Assembly: GCA_046327745.1 (NCBI GenBank)
Contig: JAXLXV010000019.1
Coordinates: forward strand, 62,001 to 126,000
Source: JABAQJ01 sp046327745
GTDB lineage: Bacteria > Gemmatimonadota > Gemmatimonadetes > Gemmatimonadales > Gemmatimonadaceae
Direction: 5' to 3'
Length of the DNA stretch: 64,000 nucleotides
Shown here: in pieces, positions 41,625 through 50,928 of the stretch
Layout: the number at the start of each line of letters is the position of its first letter
Position numbering within the stretch: position 1 is the stretch's first letter
The notes under the pieces: generated by a model
What the model was told of the DNA's origin: nothing
The model's database searches: none
The model's input: the letters and a program-made list of their open reading frames with translations, nothing else
Program-made: the position numbers and the translations under genes

Positions 41625-43142
41625 TTAGCCCGATTGGGGAGGCTCGTCAAGGAGGGGCGCCGCTTGACGTCCGTCGCCCGCAGCGACCGATACTTCCGCC
41701 TCGGCTTCGACTTCGACGAGGAAGTCATCACCCACCAGCGTCGTTTGCACCAGCGTGTTGGCAGGTTGAACGGATCCCAGACGGTCACCGTGTGCCTGAG
41801 CCACCGCCTCCCAGTCGCGCAGGGCGCTTACCATCACGCGGGTCCGCACGATGTCCTCAAGCTGACCACCTAACGAGCGAATGGCGCCCTCGATCTTGTC
41901 GAGGACAAAGTGCATTTGCGCGGAGGCGTCATGGCCGCCAATGAGGCGATCGCCATGGCTGGCCGTCGTGCCCGAGACCAAAATGCGATTGCCGGTCCGA
42001 AGCGCGCGTGCATACCCGTACGTGGTTTCCCAGCTGGTTCCACTCAGTACCCGCTGGCGTCCGCTGGCGTCGGCCCGCACGGGAAATGGTGCAGGGAAGG
42101 TGCTCAGGTGGTGACTCAAGTCGCCTGAGGCGGTGAGGAAGGGTGGCCGCCGATATTCGTCGCCACAATCGCCGGGCACCGCGCTGAGTGCCGCAAGCGT
42201 CGCGCGAATCTCGGCACGATCCGCGTCCGAGAGCGTGAAGGAGAACACGCGAAGATTCTCTGCCGTGTGCTCAGAGACGCCAAGGCGCACCCCCACGATG
42301 ATGGCCGCGACGTGTGGCTGGTCCAGCATGTATCGGCTGGCGACGTTGGTCATCGACACCTGGTGCCGGTTAGCGATGCCATCGAGCGTACGTAACACTT
42401 GTTGGAGCTGGTGCCATCCACCTGCGGCACGAATGAACCGGCCGTACTTCATCTGCGACCAGGTGTCGAGTCGTTCCCACGAAGGTTCGGGGGCATCCAG
42501 CCAGCGGCGCGACAGGAATCCGCCGCAGACGGTGCCATAGGCCAGGATACGCACACCGTGCTCGGCGCACAGTGCGGCCATGCGCCCAGCAGCGCGCTGA
42601 TCGATCAGCGAATGCGAGACCTGATTGGAAACCAGGCGAATGCCGCTCGTGAGGGCGATCCGAAGATGCGCAGTGTCGAAGTTGGTGACGCCCAACGCGC
42701 CAATCAGCCCTTCGTCACGGAGCTCTTGCAGGTAGAACAAGGCATCCAGCCACGCGGGATCGGCGAAATACCAAGCGTGGAACTGCATGAGGTCTACCCG
42801 TTCCGTGCGCAAGCGTTTGAGCGAGCGTTGCACGGCCGCGCGGACGTCGTCGCGCGTGAGCGGCCCGGGTTGCGGGACCCACTTAGTGCACCATTGCACC
42901 CGCTGGCGGTCGCCGCGGCTGCCGAAGATTCCGGCGATGTCCTCCGCCGATCCGTAGTGGTCCGCCATGTCGAACCCGGTCAGCCCTGCGTCGACGTATG
43001 GCTGCATGGCCGACGCGGCGTGGTCCAGATTGATCTGGCGGCCATCGCGCTCGAGGTCCGCCACTTGCCATAGCCCGTTCAAGATGCGCGGCAGGGTGAC
43101 GCCTGGCGCGATGTCACAGTGTTCGACCGAAGGCATGGGCAA
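41625..43142 (-). CDS. Aldo/keto reductase fused to a RidA-family domain
   Basis: 505 residues. Residues 1-345 are an NADPH aldo/keto reductase barrel with the tetrad visible: Asp and Tyr in DMADHYGSAED, Lys in WCTKWVP, His in LMQFHAWY. Residues about 350-505 are a RidA (YjgF/YER057c) domain: NRILVSGTTASHG, HFVLDKIEGAIRSLGG.LEDIVRTRVMV, and ANTLVQTTLVGDDFLVEVEAEAEV. The catalytic Arg of imine deaminases (in PARS.V.V) is replaced here by Asn-Thr, as in non-deaminase Rid subfamilies. The fusion suggests that the reductase product or substrate is bound or handed to the Rid trimer. No signal peptide. Confidence 0.92.
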   Translation of the reverse strand: MPMPSVEHCDIAPGVTLPRILNGLWQVADLERDGRQINLDHAASAMQPYVDAGLTGFDMADHYGSAEDIAGIFGSRGDRQRVQWCTKWVPQPGPLTRDDVRAAVQRSLKRLRTERVDLMQFHAWYFADPAWLDALFYLQELRDEGLIGALGVTNFDTAHLRIALTSGIRLVSNQVSHSLIDQRAAGRMAALCAEHGVRILAYGTVCGGFLSRRWLDAPEPSWERLDTWSQMKYGRFIRAAGGWHQLQQVLRTLDGIANRHQVSMTNVASRYMLDQPHVAAIIVGVRLGVSEHTAENLRVFSFTLSDADRAEIRATLAALSAVPGDCGDEYRRPPFLTASGDLSHHLSTFPAPFPVRADASGRQRVLSGTSWETTYGYARALRTGNRILVSGTTASHGDRLIGGHDASAQMHFVLDKIEGAIRSLGGQLEDIVRTRVMVSALRDWEAVAQAHGDRLGSVQPANTLVQTTLVGDDFLVEVEAEAEVSVAAGDGRQAAPLLDEPPQSG

Positions 43143-43190
43143 GGGAGTGAGCGACGTTAGGCGAACGACAACCGGGGCACGGTGCGCCCC

Positions 43191-44966
43191 TTATTTCGGG
43201 CGCTCAAATTCCACACGCCCACGCGAGACCGTGAGCATGATGCGGCCCTTCATGAGCTGCGCGGGATCGACATGTAACGGGTCGATATCGAGTGCGGTGA
43301 GGTCCGCACGCTTGCCGACCGCTAGCGTACCCGCGTGGTCCTCATCGAATCCGGCGTAAGCCGCCCAACTGGTGTACCCCCGGATCGCTTCCTCCGGGGA
43401 CATGCGTTGTGCGGGGTACCATCCCCCGGGCGGGGCACCGGTTGTGTCGCTACGCGTGATCGCCGAGTGCAGTCCATAAAAGATGCTCCACCCGGACCCG
43501 GGAAGGTCGGACGAAAAGGCAAGGGCGCCCCCGGCCTTACGAATCGTTCGCCACGCATAGGCAAAGCGGATGCGCGCGGGACCTAGCCGATCTTCGGCCC
43601 ACGTCTTGTCCTCCACGGCATGCGGTGGCTCCATGGACGCGATGACGCCTAACGCCTTGAAGCGAGGGATGTCCGCGGAGTCGACTACCTGAGCGTGTTC
43701 GATCCGATGGCGCAGGTCCCGTGCGGTCGGCGCCGCGCGCATGACCGAGTCGATGAAGTCCAATGAGGCTCGGTTCCCGGCATCGCCGATCGCATGAATG
43801 CCGACTTGAAAACCAGCACTCATGGCATCGGCGACCAATCGTCGGTCGAATCCGTAATTCGCACCGCTCACACCGCGATGACCGGGGCGGTCGCTGTAAT
43901 CAGCAAGGAGCTGCGCGCCGCGCGAGCCTAACGCCCCATCGTAGTACGCCTTCACGGCGCGCACGACGAGCATCTCATTCGGCGACGCGTAGCGACCCTT
44001 GGCGATCCATTGACGGACGAGGGTCGAGTCGCGGGCGTCGAGCATGACGTACACGCGAAGAGGCAGGGAGTCCGCATTCGCCAGACGTTGCAGCGACGCC
44101 ATCACCTCAGTGGGGACGCCCGCCTCATGGACGCCGGTGAACCCGGCGTCGGCCATGACATGCAGGGCCCGCATGACCTGCGCATCACGCTGCGCAGGCG
44201 AGGGCGCCGGTACCGCCTGCTCCAACAAGGGCACCGCGCGATTGATCAGCAATCCGGTGGGCTCCCCACGGGCGTCCTTGCGAATCTCGCCCCCTACGGG
44301 ATTTGGCGTTTCACGCGTGATGCCAGCCTTGGTGAGTGCCAGCGTGTTGGCCCATGCGGCGAACCCGTGCAGGCCTCGCATCATGACCGGATGGTCGGGG
44401 ACACGCTCGGAGATCAGCCGCTTGTCGGGATAGTGATTGGCCCACGCCCCTTCGTCCCAGCCGTACCCGATGATCCACTCACCCTTGGGCACGGTGGCCG
44501 CACGCGCCACGATCCGTGCGACGGCCTCTTCTTCGGTCGGGATGCCCGTCAGGTTCACACGGTCCAGCGAGGTGCCAAGCTCGGCGACGTGCGTGTGTGC
44601 GTCGACAAAGCCAGGGAAGACCGTTCCCCCCGCCAGGTCGATCAGGCGCGTGTTGCGGTCACGCGTGCCGAGGACCGCCGAGTCCGTGCCGATGGCGAGT
44701 ATGCGCCCATCACGAATGGCAATCGCGGAGGCATCGGGGTGCCATCCGGTAGCCGTGTCGTACGGGGCACCGCTGGCTGGCACGCCATCAACCGATGGAT
44801 CGTTCCAGCGCAGCGAGTAAATGTGGCCATTGGTGAGAATCAGGTCGGCGCTCTCACGCGTCGGTGACGCGCAGGCCGTGAGCGCCATCGCGGCGGTGAG
44901 CCAGCGAAGCGCGCATCGCAGCGTGGATGACCCGGCGCCTCGATCAGGTCGTGTCTGCGCTTTCAT
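43191..44966 (-). CDS. Lipoprotein amidohydrolase (YtcJ/Amidohydro_3 type)
   Basis: 591 residues from ATG 44966; the ATG overlaps the stop of the upstream oxidoreductase gene (ATGA), whereas the longer frame would lie well inside that gene. The N-terminus has a lipoprotein signal with lipobox LTAC. The catalytic body matches the YtcJ group: LIDLAGGTVFPGFVDAHTHVAELG (HxH), GVHEAG, GIHAIGDAGNRASLDFI and RHRIEHAQVV (His ligands), and FSSDLPGSG (Asp). These are metal-dependent hydrolases of largely unknown substrate. Anchored outside the cytoplasm and translationally coupled to a GH109-like protein. Confidence 0.9.
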   Translation of the reverse strand: MKAQTRPDRGAGSSTLRCALRWLTAAMALTACASPTRESADLILTNGHIYSLRWNDPSVDGVPASGAPYDTATGWHPDASAIAIRDGRILAIGTDSAVLGTRDRNTRLIDLAGGTVFPGFVDAHTHVAELGTSLDRVNLTGIPTEEEAVARIVARAATVPKGEWIIGYGWDEGAWANHYPDKRLISERVPDHPVMMRGLHGFAAWANTLALTKAGITRETPNPVGGEIRKDARGEPTGLLINRAVPLLEQAVPAPSPAQRDAQVMRALHVMADAGFTGVHEAGVPTEVMASLQRLANADSLPLRVYVMLDARDSTLVRQWIAKGRYASPNEMLVVRAVKAYYDGALGSRGAQLLADYSDRPGHRGVSGANYGFDRRLVADAMSAGFQVGIHAIGDAGNRASLDFIDSVMRAAPTARDLRHRIEHAQVVDSADIPRFKALGVIASMEPPHAVEDKTWAEDRLGPARIRFAYAWRTIRKAGGALAFSSDLPGSGWSIFYGLHSAITRSDTTGAPPGGWYPAQRMSPEEAIRGYTSWAAYAGFDEDHAGTLAVGKRADLTALDIDPLHVDPAQLMKGRIMLTVSRGRVEFERPK

Positions 44967-46375
44967 GTGCGCGACTCGCTCCACCGACCGCGAGTAAAGT
45001 CGGGGAATTTCACGGGAGCGCCACTGTTCGCGAGCGACTGCTGGCTGAGTGGGCCAGGGACGCTCCACGAAGCGGCGTCGTACACGTCCATGTCAGGGCG
45101 CAAACCCTCCCGAAGGCACTGGACCAGCCGCCAGGCCATGACGTAGTCCATCCCGCCATGACCGCCGGATCTCGCCCGCTCGCCTAACGTCTTCCACAGC
45201 GGATGTTCGTGGGTGTTCTTGAACGCATCGAGGGAGGTGAAGCTCTCGCCGCCCTCCTGCCCCTCCAGGTAAATGCGCGGTGGATAGTCTTCGAAGATGC
45301 CCTTTGTGCCCTGGAGTGAGTTGATGCGGGAGTACGGCCGAGGACTGGAGACATCGTGTTCCAGTCGAATGATGCGACCCTTGGCGGTGCGGATCAGGGA
45401 GATATTCAGGTCGCCGGTGAGGTACTTCTCATTCCACTTCGGGGAGCCTTTTGGCTCGTGGTCCTCGCGCCACTTGGTGAGTCCCATCTCCGGTGTGGCC
45501 ATGGAGACCAGCGTATCGAAGCGGTCACCTCGGTTGATGTCCAGGTAGAACGCGACGGGGCCCAGCCCGTGCGTGGGATACAGATTGCTATTGCGTCGCG
45601 TATGATGGGCGCGTCGCCAAAGTCCTTCATCACGGTTCTCGAAGAGAATCTCGCGCAGGTCATGGTTGTAGGCGGCGCCGGCTGCCTTCAACTCTCCAAA
45701 CGCCCCCGCTCGCGCCATCTGCAGCACCAACATTTCGTTGTAGCCGTAGTTGCAGTTCTCCATCATGATGCAGTGGCGGCGACTCTTCTCAGACGCGTCC
45801 ACGATCTTCCAGCAATCCTCCAGCGTATAGGCAGCGGGCACCTCGGTGGCGGCGTGATGACCGTGCGCCATGGCCGCCAGCACCACCGGGACATGCCACT
45901 CCCAAGGCGTGGCGGTATACACCAGGTCGATATCGTCGCGAGCGACGAGCTGCTCGAAGGCGTGTTCGCCGGCGGTGTACAGCTCGGGGCTCTTCTGGCC
46001 AGCCTTCACCACCATGTCCCGTGCCTGCGCTGCCTTCTCCGCCACCACGTCGCACAAGGCGACAATGCGGGTCTTCGGAACATCCAGCCATTCGTGCAGC
46101 ACACTCCGGCCGCGCAGCCCCGTGCCCACGATGGCGATTCGTACTTCGTCGCGCGGCTCAAACGGGACGCCGATCATGCTAGGTGCTGTCAGCGGTGTAG
46201 CGAGCGATGGCGACGCGCCAAGCCCTCCCAAGCTGACGGCGGAGGGATCGACACCGAGTTTGCCGAGTGCGAAGCCGGCACCGGCAGCCCCGGCGGATTT
46301 CAGCACGTCGCGGCGTGAGAGTGATTGGTTATCCGGTGATTCCGGAGTGTCCGCGTGATCGAAATTTTGGGGCAT
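44963..46375 (-). CDS. Tat-exported Gfo/Idh/MocA-type oxidoreductase (GH109-like)
   Basis: 470 residues. Tat signal SLSRRDVLKSAGAAGAGFALG. Rossmann domain RIAIVGTGLRGRSVL..WLDVPKTRIVALCDV; then TPWEWHVPVVLAAMAHGHHAATEVPAAYTLEDCWKIV and MMENCNYGYNEMLVL. The latter, with the HTRRNSNLYPTHGLGPVA stretch, is the pattern of the glycoside hydrolase 109 (alpha-N-acetylgalactosaminidase) branch, which uses tightly bound NAD+ for a redox elimination mechanism. Tat export of a preloaded NAD protein fits. Whether it is a true glycosidase here or acts on another aminosugar glycoside is not resolvable. Overlaps the amidohydrolase gene by four bases. Confidence 0.9.
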   Translation of the reverse strand: MPQNFDHADTPESPDNQSLSRRDVLKSAGAAGAGFALGKLGVDPSAVSLGGLGASPSLATPLTAPSMIGVPFEPRDEVRIAIVGTGLRGRSVLHEWLDVPKTRIVALCDVVAEKAAQARDMVVKAGQKSPELYTAGEHAFEQLVARDDIDLVYTATPWEWHVPVVLAAMAHGHHAATEVPAAYTLEDCWKIVDASEKSRRHCIMMENCNYGYNEMLVLQMARAGAFGELKAAGAAYNHDLREILFENRDEGLWRRAHHTRRNSNLYPTHGLGPVAFYLDINRGDRFDTLVSMATPEMGLTKWREDHEPKGSPKWNEKYLTGDLNISLIRTAKGRIIRLEHDVSSPRPYSRINSLQGTKGIFEDYPPRIYLEGQEGGESFTSLDAFKNTHEHPLWKTLGERARSGGHGGMDYVMAWRLVQCLREGLRPDMDVYDAASWSVPGPLSQQSLANSGAPVKFPDFTRGRWSESRT

Positions 46376-46504
46376 AAACGAGGGAATTTCAGTGGCGCCG
46401 AGAGTCTGGACTACTATACTGGGGGCTGGTCAGCGCGGGCGCCAATTGACCTGCCGACGCAGGAATGCGTCTATCGCACACCCCCCTTTGCCCGGACGGC
46501 TTAC

Positions 46505-47131
46505 GTGCAGCGCCAACTCAGACGTCTGGTCAGTGGAGCGTGCGCCGCTGGGTTGATCGCGGCCGTGGCGTGTTCAGGGGATGCCACTGGGGCGTCACCG
46601 TTGGACGCCACGTATCAACTGACCTTCGACGATCCAGTCGGCGACACGATCATCACCGCGGGGACCAATGTCTTCCCGCGAGCGCTCGACGTGTCCAAGG
46701 TTCGTGTTGGCCTGACGACTGACACGCTGTTTGTGCGACTCGACTTCACCGCGCCGATTACACTGTGGTCCGCGAACACGCCAGAAAGCGTCGACGGGTT
46801 TGTCGACTTCGACGTGGATGACAACGCGACGTCTGGGGGACTCTCGGCGGTGGACGAGTTTGGGTTTGGCACCGCGAATCTCGGCGTCGACTTCTACGTG
46901 TCGTTACGGGACGACGGCTTGGGGAACATCCTGTGGCGGAGTTTTACGACTCGGCAATGGCGAACGGGGGGCATCACCGCCACGGCGCGAAGTATTACGC
47001 TGCGCCTTCCGCGCGCCGACATCGGTGAACTGGACGGCGTGTTTGGGCTGTCGGCCTTGGTGGCCGGTCAGGCGCGTGTCGCCACGGACGCCGTCCCGAA
47101 CCAGGGGCACTTTCGGATCGCGATCCCGTAG
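46505..47131 (+). CDS. Putative lipoprotein, unknown function
   Basis: 208 residues if GTG 46505 is used, which gives a lipoprotein signal with lipobox AVAC; the longer frame from 46355 has an unlikely leader running through the divergent promoter area. The mature part is a compact beta-rich sequence: TYQLTFDDPVGDTI, DVSKVRVGLTTDTLFVRLDFTAPI, GFVDFDVDDNATSG and ITLRLPRADIGELDG. The strand pattern and Asp pairs resemble carbohydrate-binding beta-sandwich domains of the kind that read out DUF1083/CBM9-like folds, but this is tentative. It ends next to a CGTTAGGC word; convergent with the M19 gene. Confidence 0.65.
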   Translation: MQRQLRRLVSGACAAGLIAAVACSGDATGASPLDATYQLTFDDPVGDTIITAGTNVFPRALDVSKVRVGLTTDTLFVRLDFTAPITLWSANTPESVDGFVDFDVDDNATSGGLSAVDEFGFGTANLGVDFYVSLRDDGLGNILWRSFTTRQWRTGGITATARSITLRLPRADIGELDGVFGLSALVAGQARVATDAVPNQGHFRIAIP

Positions 47132-47176
47132 CCTAACGGGTCCGTCGTCATGTGCCGCCGGTGACCGGTTCGAAAC

Positions 47177-48271
47177 TCAGCCGATCACGTCGTGATACAA
47201 GCGGTACAGGTTGCGTCCCATGATCTTCTCGACCGCATCCTCAGAGTGTCCGCGCCGCCGAAGTGCGTCCCAGATCGTCTCCATGCGCCGGGGACCGTTC
47301 AACGCCTCAAGAAACAAGGGAAGCTCGGCATCCGTGAACTGCGGGCCCTCTTCTTTCTGCAGTTGCGCGATGTACTCCGGCGTGAGCTCGATACGACGAT
47401 GATCACGATCGCTGCCGATGCACACGTGCTCGACGCCTGACACCTTGATGGCGTGATCGATGTGATCGACGTAGTCGCCGAGGTTGTCGCGCTTCTTGTC
47501 GGTGATGAAGGGGCGGATTTGGCAGATACCGGTGACACCGCCCTTGTCCGCCAGGGCCTTGAGGTTGGCGTCCGTCGTATTTCGCAGGTGGGGGTGAAGC
47601 GCCGCGCATCCGGTATGCGAAATGTGCGCCGGCGACTTTGATGCGGCGATCGCATCGGCCATGGTCTCCATATGAACGTGCGACAGGTCCAACAGCATGC
47701 GTCGCTGGTTCATCTTCTCAATCAGTTGGTGGCCAAAGGGGGTCAGGCCGCCACCAGATGAACGGCATCCCGCGCCGGCGAGATTCTTGTCATTGTACGT
47801 GAGCTGGCACGATCGCAGGCCGAGCCGATAGAACATGTCCACGCGATCGAGGTCGCTCCCGAACTGCGTCGTGTTCTGATAGAGGTAGAACACGGCGAGT
47901 TTCCCGGACTGACGGGCGCGGTCGACGTCTGCCACCGAGTTGGCCTTGAGAAAGAACTCCGGCTTCGACGAGATCAATCGGTCGTAATCCAGCAAACCGT
48001 TGACCGCCTCTTGCAACGCCTCCGCGCCGTCAAACTTGGGATCACAGAGTGTGACGGTGATGGCGTCCAATCCCGAACCCAACATGTCCTTGAGCAGTGC
48101 GATGTCGTACTCGGGACGCAACTCGCCCATCGCATCCATGATGAGTGCACTCGGCTTGCCCTGCGCGGACTCGGTGGGTAGCGGTGATCGGGACCCGGCG
48201 GGCCAGACGCGTGGCAGCTGGGAGGCGACGGCAGATGCGGCGGCAGCGTGGAGGAAGTGACGGCGATTCAT
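47177..48271 (-). CDS. Tat-exported M19 dipeptidase-like protein, variant metal site
   Basis: 364 residues with a Tat signal (NRRHFLHAAAASAVASQLP). The M19 (membrane dipeptidase) barrel is clear: SCQLTYNDKNLAGAGC, LTPFGHQLIEKMN, MLLDLSHVHMETM, SPAHISHTGCAALHPHLRNTTDANLKALADKGGV and EHVCIGSDRDH. The usual first zinc pair (HxD after the first strand) reads DAMGE here, and the bridging Glu position reads Gln (FYLYQNT). The two later His ligands (LSH and ISH) and the active-site Asp remain. This matches a divergent M19 subgroup that may bind one metal or none; peptidase activity cannot be assumed. Confidence 0.88.
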   Translation of the reverse strand: MNRRHFLHAAAASAVASQLPRVWPAGSRSPLPTESAQGKPSALIMDAMGELRPEYDIALLKDMLGSGLDAITVTLCDPKFDGAEALQEAVNGLLDYDRLISSKPEFFLKANSVADVDRARQSGKLAVFYLYQNTTQFGSDLDRVDMFYRLGLRSCQLTYNDKNLAGAGCRSSGGGLTPFGHQLIEKMNQRRMLLDLSHVHMETMADAIAASKSPAHISHTGCAALHPHLRNTTDANLKALADKGGVTGICQIRPFITDKKRDNLGDYVDHIDHAIKVSGVEHVCIGSDRDHRRIELTPEYIAQLQKEEGPQFTDAELPLFLEALNGPRRMETIWDALRRRGHSEDAVEKIMGRNLYRLYHDVIG

Positions 48272-48424
48272 ACGACGGTTGCGCGTGGAGATGGTTTGGT
48301 AGAGCGTGTTTGGGCGGCCTTTCGACTGCGGTAGCAGTGTGGTCGAGCCAGCCTGGCCTGAGTTCCGTTCGCGAATTCGTAGCGAAACGATTTTCCGTTC
48401 AGTTGTACTCTACAAGGCGATTCG

Positions 48425-49810
48425 CTACCACTGATGTGCGGCGGGGCCTGCATTGGTCAGGAAAAACTCCGCCGCGTCGATGCGTTCCGGATACGCTTTG
48501 CGATAGCGCTGTTCCCAGAGCTTGAGTATGCGGGTTGCGTCTTCACGCGGGACGAGCGCCCACACGCTCCCGCCAAAGCCGGCGCCAAAGGCGGATGCGG
48601 CCACAGCGCCGACCTCTCGTGCGGTACGGGCAAGAAACATCGTCTCGGGCACCTGATTCTGGAGCAGCCGTTCCGTCGCCCACTGCGACCAGTCGACATA
48701 CGCACCGAAGGCACCCACCTCGCCCTTCGCCAGCGCCTGGACGGCGGCGGGGATGATGGTGTCGCTCTCCACCAGGAAGTGTTCCAGACGCTCCAGCTGC
48801 AACTCCGGGCGAGAGCCTGGCGCGACTTCATCTCGCGCCAAACGTCGCAGGCGATCCGCGGCCTCCGGTCCGCTGTGCAGCGCGTCAGCGAGCGTCGCGT
48901 CATTGCGATACGTATGTGCGTTCCAGACGCGAAGAAGGTGGCGCACCGTCAGTGAGGCGCGATTGTAGCTGTCCCGCGCACCGGCCGTTTTTTCCGCTGT
49001 CACCCCGGACGAGGCGATGGCAAAAACCAAATCCTTGGGAATGGGCAGCGTCCCTTCCTTGCGGAGCGGACTCCAGGCGTAGCGGACTAATTTCCCGGCT
49101 TCCGATGCCACAATCGCCGTATGATCCTGGCTTCCGCCTAACGTGCCGACGCCACTGTCACCGACCAAGCCGCGGAAGTCGTTGCCGTTCTCGATGCACG
49201 CCAAATACGCCGCCAGCTCTTCGCGCGAAAAGATGGCGTTTCGGAACTCCGGCGTGCTGCGCATGTCATTCGTCTTACCCAAGGCAATGAACACCGTGAT
49301 GAGCAAGGCACTGGACGAACTCATGCCCGAGGCCCGGGGCAGGTCGCTGGCCAGCACAACGTCCGCGCCGTTCGTGACCATCGGGAAGTTACGCGTCAGG
49401 CGGCGCACGACAGCGGCGACATAACCGGTCCAGTCGTCACCACCAGTCACCGAGGCACTCAACGGAAACTCGCGTGACAGCCCCCGTCCGACATCCACGA
49501 GGCGCAGGACGGGGTCCGAGCGTGGCGCGACTCTGGCGCAGAACCCTCGTTCGAGCGCGCACAGGAGACTGCGACCCCCCGCATAGTCCGTGTGCTTCCC
49601 CAGAACTTCGATACGACCCGGCACCCAAAGACTCCAACGTTTGGATGGAGCACCTAACGTGCTCAACGCGTCGTCACATGATTCCATCAACGACTGCTTC
49701 GCCTGCGCTGCCGCCGCCGTCATGCCGATGCTTTGCAGCTTGTCGGCATACAGGGACGACTGGCGAGGTGTTCGAGCGGCGCGAGCGGTCGGTCGTTTGC
49801 GTGCTGGCAT
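48425..49810 (-). CDS. GHMP sugar kinase, galactokinase-like
   Basis: 461 residues from ATG 49810 (the frame extends upstream but similarity does not). Galactokinase-type motifs: GRIEVLGKHTDYAGG (usual GR.N.IGEHTDY), DLPRASGMSSSSALL (GHMP phosphate loop), GGSQDHTAIV (catalytic Asp region) and SAFGAGFGGSVWALV (motif 3). It phosphorylates C1 of a hexose, uronic acid or deoxyhexose; the GKHTDY variant leaves open galactose, glucuronate, arabinose or another sugar. The sugar-1-phosphate nucleotidyltransferase three genes upstream suggests a kinase plus pyrophosphorylase salvage pair. Start context lacks a strong ribosome site. Confidence 0.9.
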   Translation of the reverse strand: MPARKRPTARAARTPRQSSLYADKLQSIGMTAAAAQAKQSLMESCDDALSTLGAPSKRWSLWVPGRIEVLGKHTDYAGGRSLLCALERGFCARVAPRSDPVLRLVDVGRGLSREFPLSASVTGGDDWTGYVAAVVRRLTRNFPMVTNGADVVLASDLPRASGMSSSSALLITVFIALGKTNDMRSTPEFRNAIFSREELAAYLACIENGNDFRGLVGDSGVGTLGGSQDHTAIVASEAGKLVRYAWSPLRKEGTLPIPKDLVFAIASSGVTAEKTAGARDSYNRASLTVRHLLRVWNAHTYRNDATLADALHSGPEAADRLRRLARDEVAPGSRPELQLERLEHFLVESDTIIPAAVQALAKGEVGAFGAYVDWSQWATERLLQNQVPETMFLARTAREVGAVAASAFGAGFGGSVWALVPREDATRILKLWEQRYRKAYPERIDAAEFFLTNAGPAAHQW

Positions 49811-49854
49811 CTGACGGTGAGGCGGAGGGGTGACCCTGAATAATGCGTGCGCGA

Positions 49855-50928
49855 CTACGGACGCGCGCGGGTAACCACTCCGGTGCCCAACTCTATGAGC
49901 CAACCACCCGTTGCCCATGCAGGATATGAGCTCACCCCGATCACGATCGCGTCCGACGGCGCACGCATGGTCTCGACCACGTCACCGTACACGTTGATGA
50001 TCCGACCCAGCTCACTGCCGGCGCTCACGCGATCCCCCGGCTTTACCACTGGGTCGAAGAAACCGCCGCGAGCATTGGTCACGACGCGATATCCCTGCAC
50101 TACCTGGTATTCAGAAAGTGTGTGAGGGGCGCCGGAGAGCACGCCAACGCCGCGTAGGAATGAACGTACGGCGTCGCTCTGTCGCGTGATGTCGGAATCA
50201 TCCAGTGGCTGCCCGCCTCCGATTTCCAGGAGGAATGAGGGGACGCCGTTGTTGCTGAAGACGGTGGTTGGGCCGCCGGGAAAAATGTGCGTGGTGTCTC
50301 GCCACACCGTGGGCACACCAAAGAGCGCGGCAAGCGAGTCGTACCTTGCCGTGGCGATGCGGCCGCCTGGTGTGTACAGGATGAACGGCAGCTGTCGAAA
50401 GCGATCTCCGCCCGTATGAAGGTCCAGAAAGTATTCAGCGCCGGCACTGCGAAGCGCCGAGAAAATGGACGCGGCCACGCGTTGTGTGGCGAACTGTTCG
50501 CGTCCTGGAAACACTCGACCGAGGTCGTCCAGATCGTCGAGATTCGGATTGACCCGTTGCAGTCCCTGGAAGGCGGCCGCGTTGGAAACCATGACGGCGA
50601 CCACGGTGCCATGCATCTCCTGCGGCTCGAGTCCGGCCACCACACGCTGTAAGGCGCGCGCGCCGCCGTACTCGTCGCCGTGTGTCATCGCCTGCACCCA
50701 GACAGTGGGGCCTGGACGGGTGCCCGTGATCACCACGACCGGAATCGACAGCGGTGTTCCGTCGGCATCTTCGGTGGGTGCCAGTGTGCCTCGAACTTTC
50801 TCGCCGGCGACGCCCCGTGCGCTGCCGACCTGGACCAAACGCGGTGACTGCGCGCTGACACTCTGCGTTGACGAGAAGACCCCGGCGACGATTCCGGCCG
50901 CGAGTGCCAGGCTGCGCGGGTTAGTCAT
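49855..50928 (-). CDS. Exported succinylglutamate desuccinylase/aspartoacylase-family protein
   Basis: 357 residues starting at ATG 50928, eight bases inside the end of the RidA gene. Signal peptide PRSLALAAGIVAGVFSSTQSVSAQ. M14-like zinc deacylase fold: VITGTRPGPTVWVQAMTHGDEYGG (His and Glu ligands), NPNLDDLDDLGRVFPG, YFLDLHTGG (third His), and FLLEIGGGQ (catalytic Glu). The C-terminal beta domain (PVVKPGDRVSAGSELGRIINVYGD) is the biotinyl-like lid. It cleaves N-acyl groups, here outside the cytoplasm, with an undefined acyl amino acid or acyl aminosugar substrate. Confidence 0.9.
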   Translation of the reverse strand: MTNPRSLALAAGIVAGVFSSTQSVSAQSPRLVQVGSARGVAGEKVRGTLAPTEDADGTPLSIPVVVITGTRPGPTVWVQAMTHGDEYGGARALQRVVAGLEPQEMHGTVVAVMVSNAAAFQGLQRVNPNLDDLDDLGRVFPGREQFATQRVAASIFSALRSAGAEYFLDLHTGGDRFRQLPFILYTPGGRIATARYDSLAALFGVPTVWRDTTHIFPGGPTTVFSNNGVPSFLLEIGGGQPLDDSDITRQSDAVRSFLRGVGVLSGAPHTLSEYQVVQGYRVVTNARGGFFDPVVKPGDRVSAGSELGRIINVYGDVVETMRAPSDAIVIGVSSYPAWATGGWLIELGTGVVTRARP

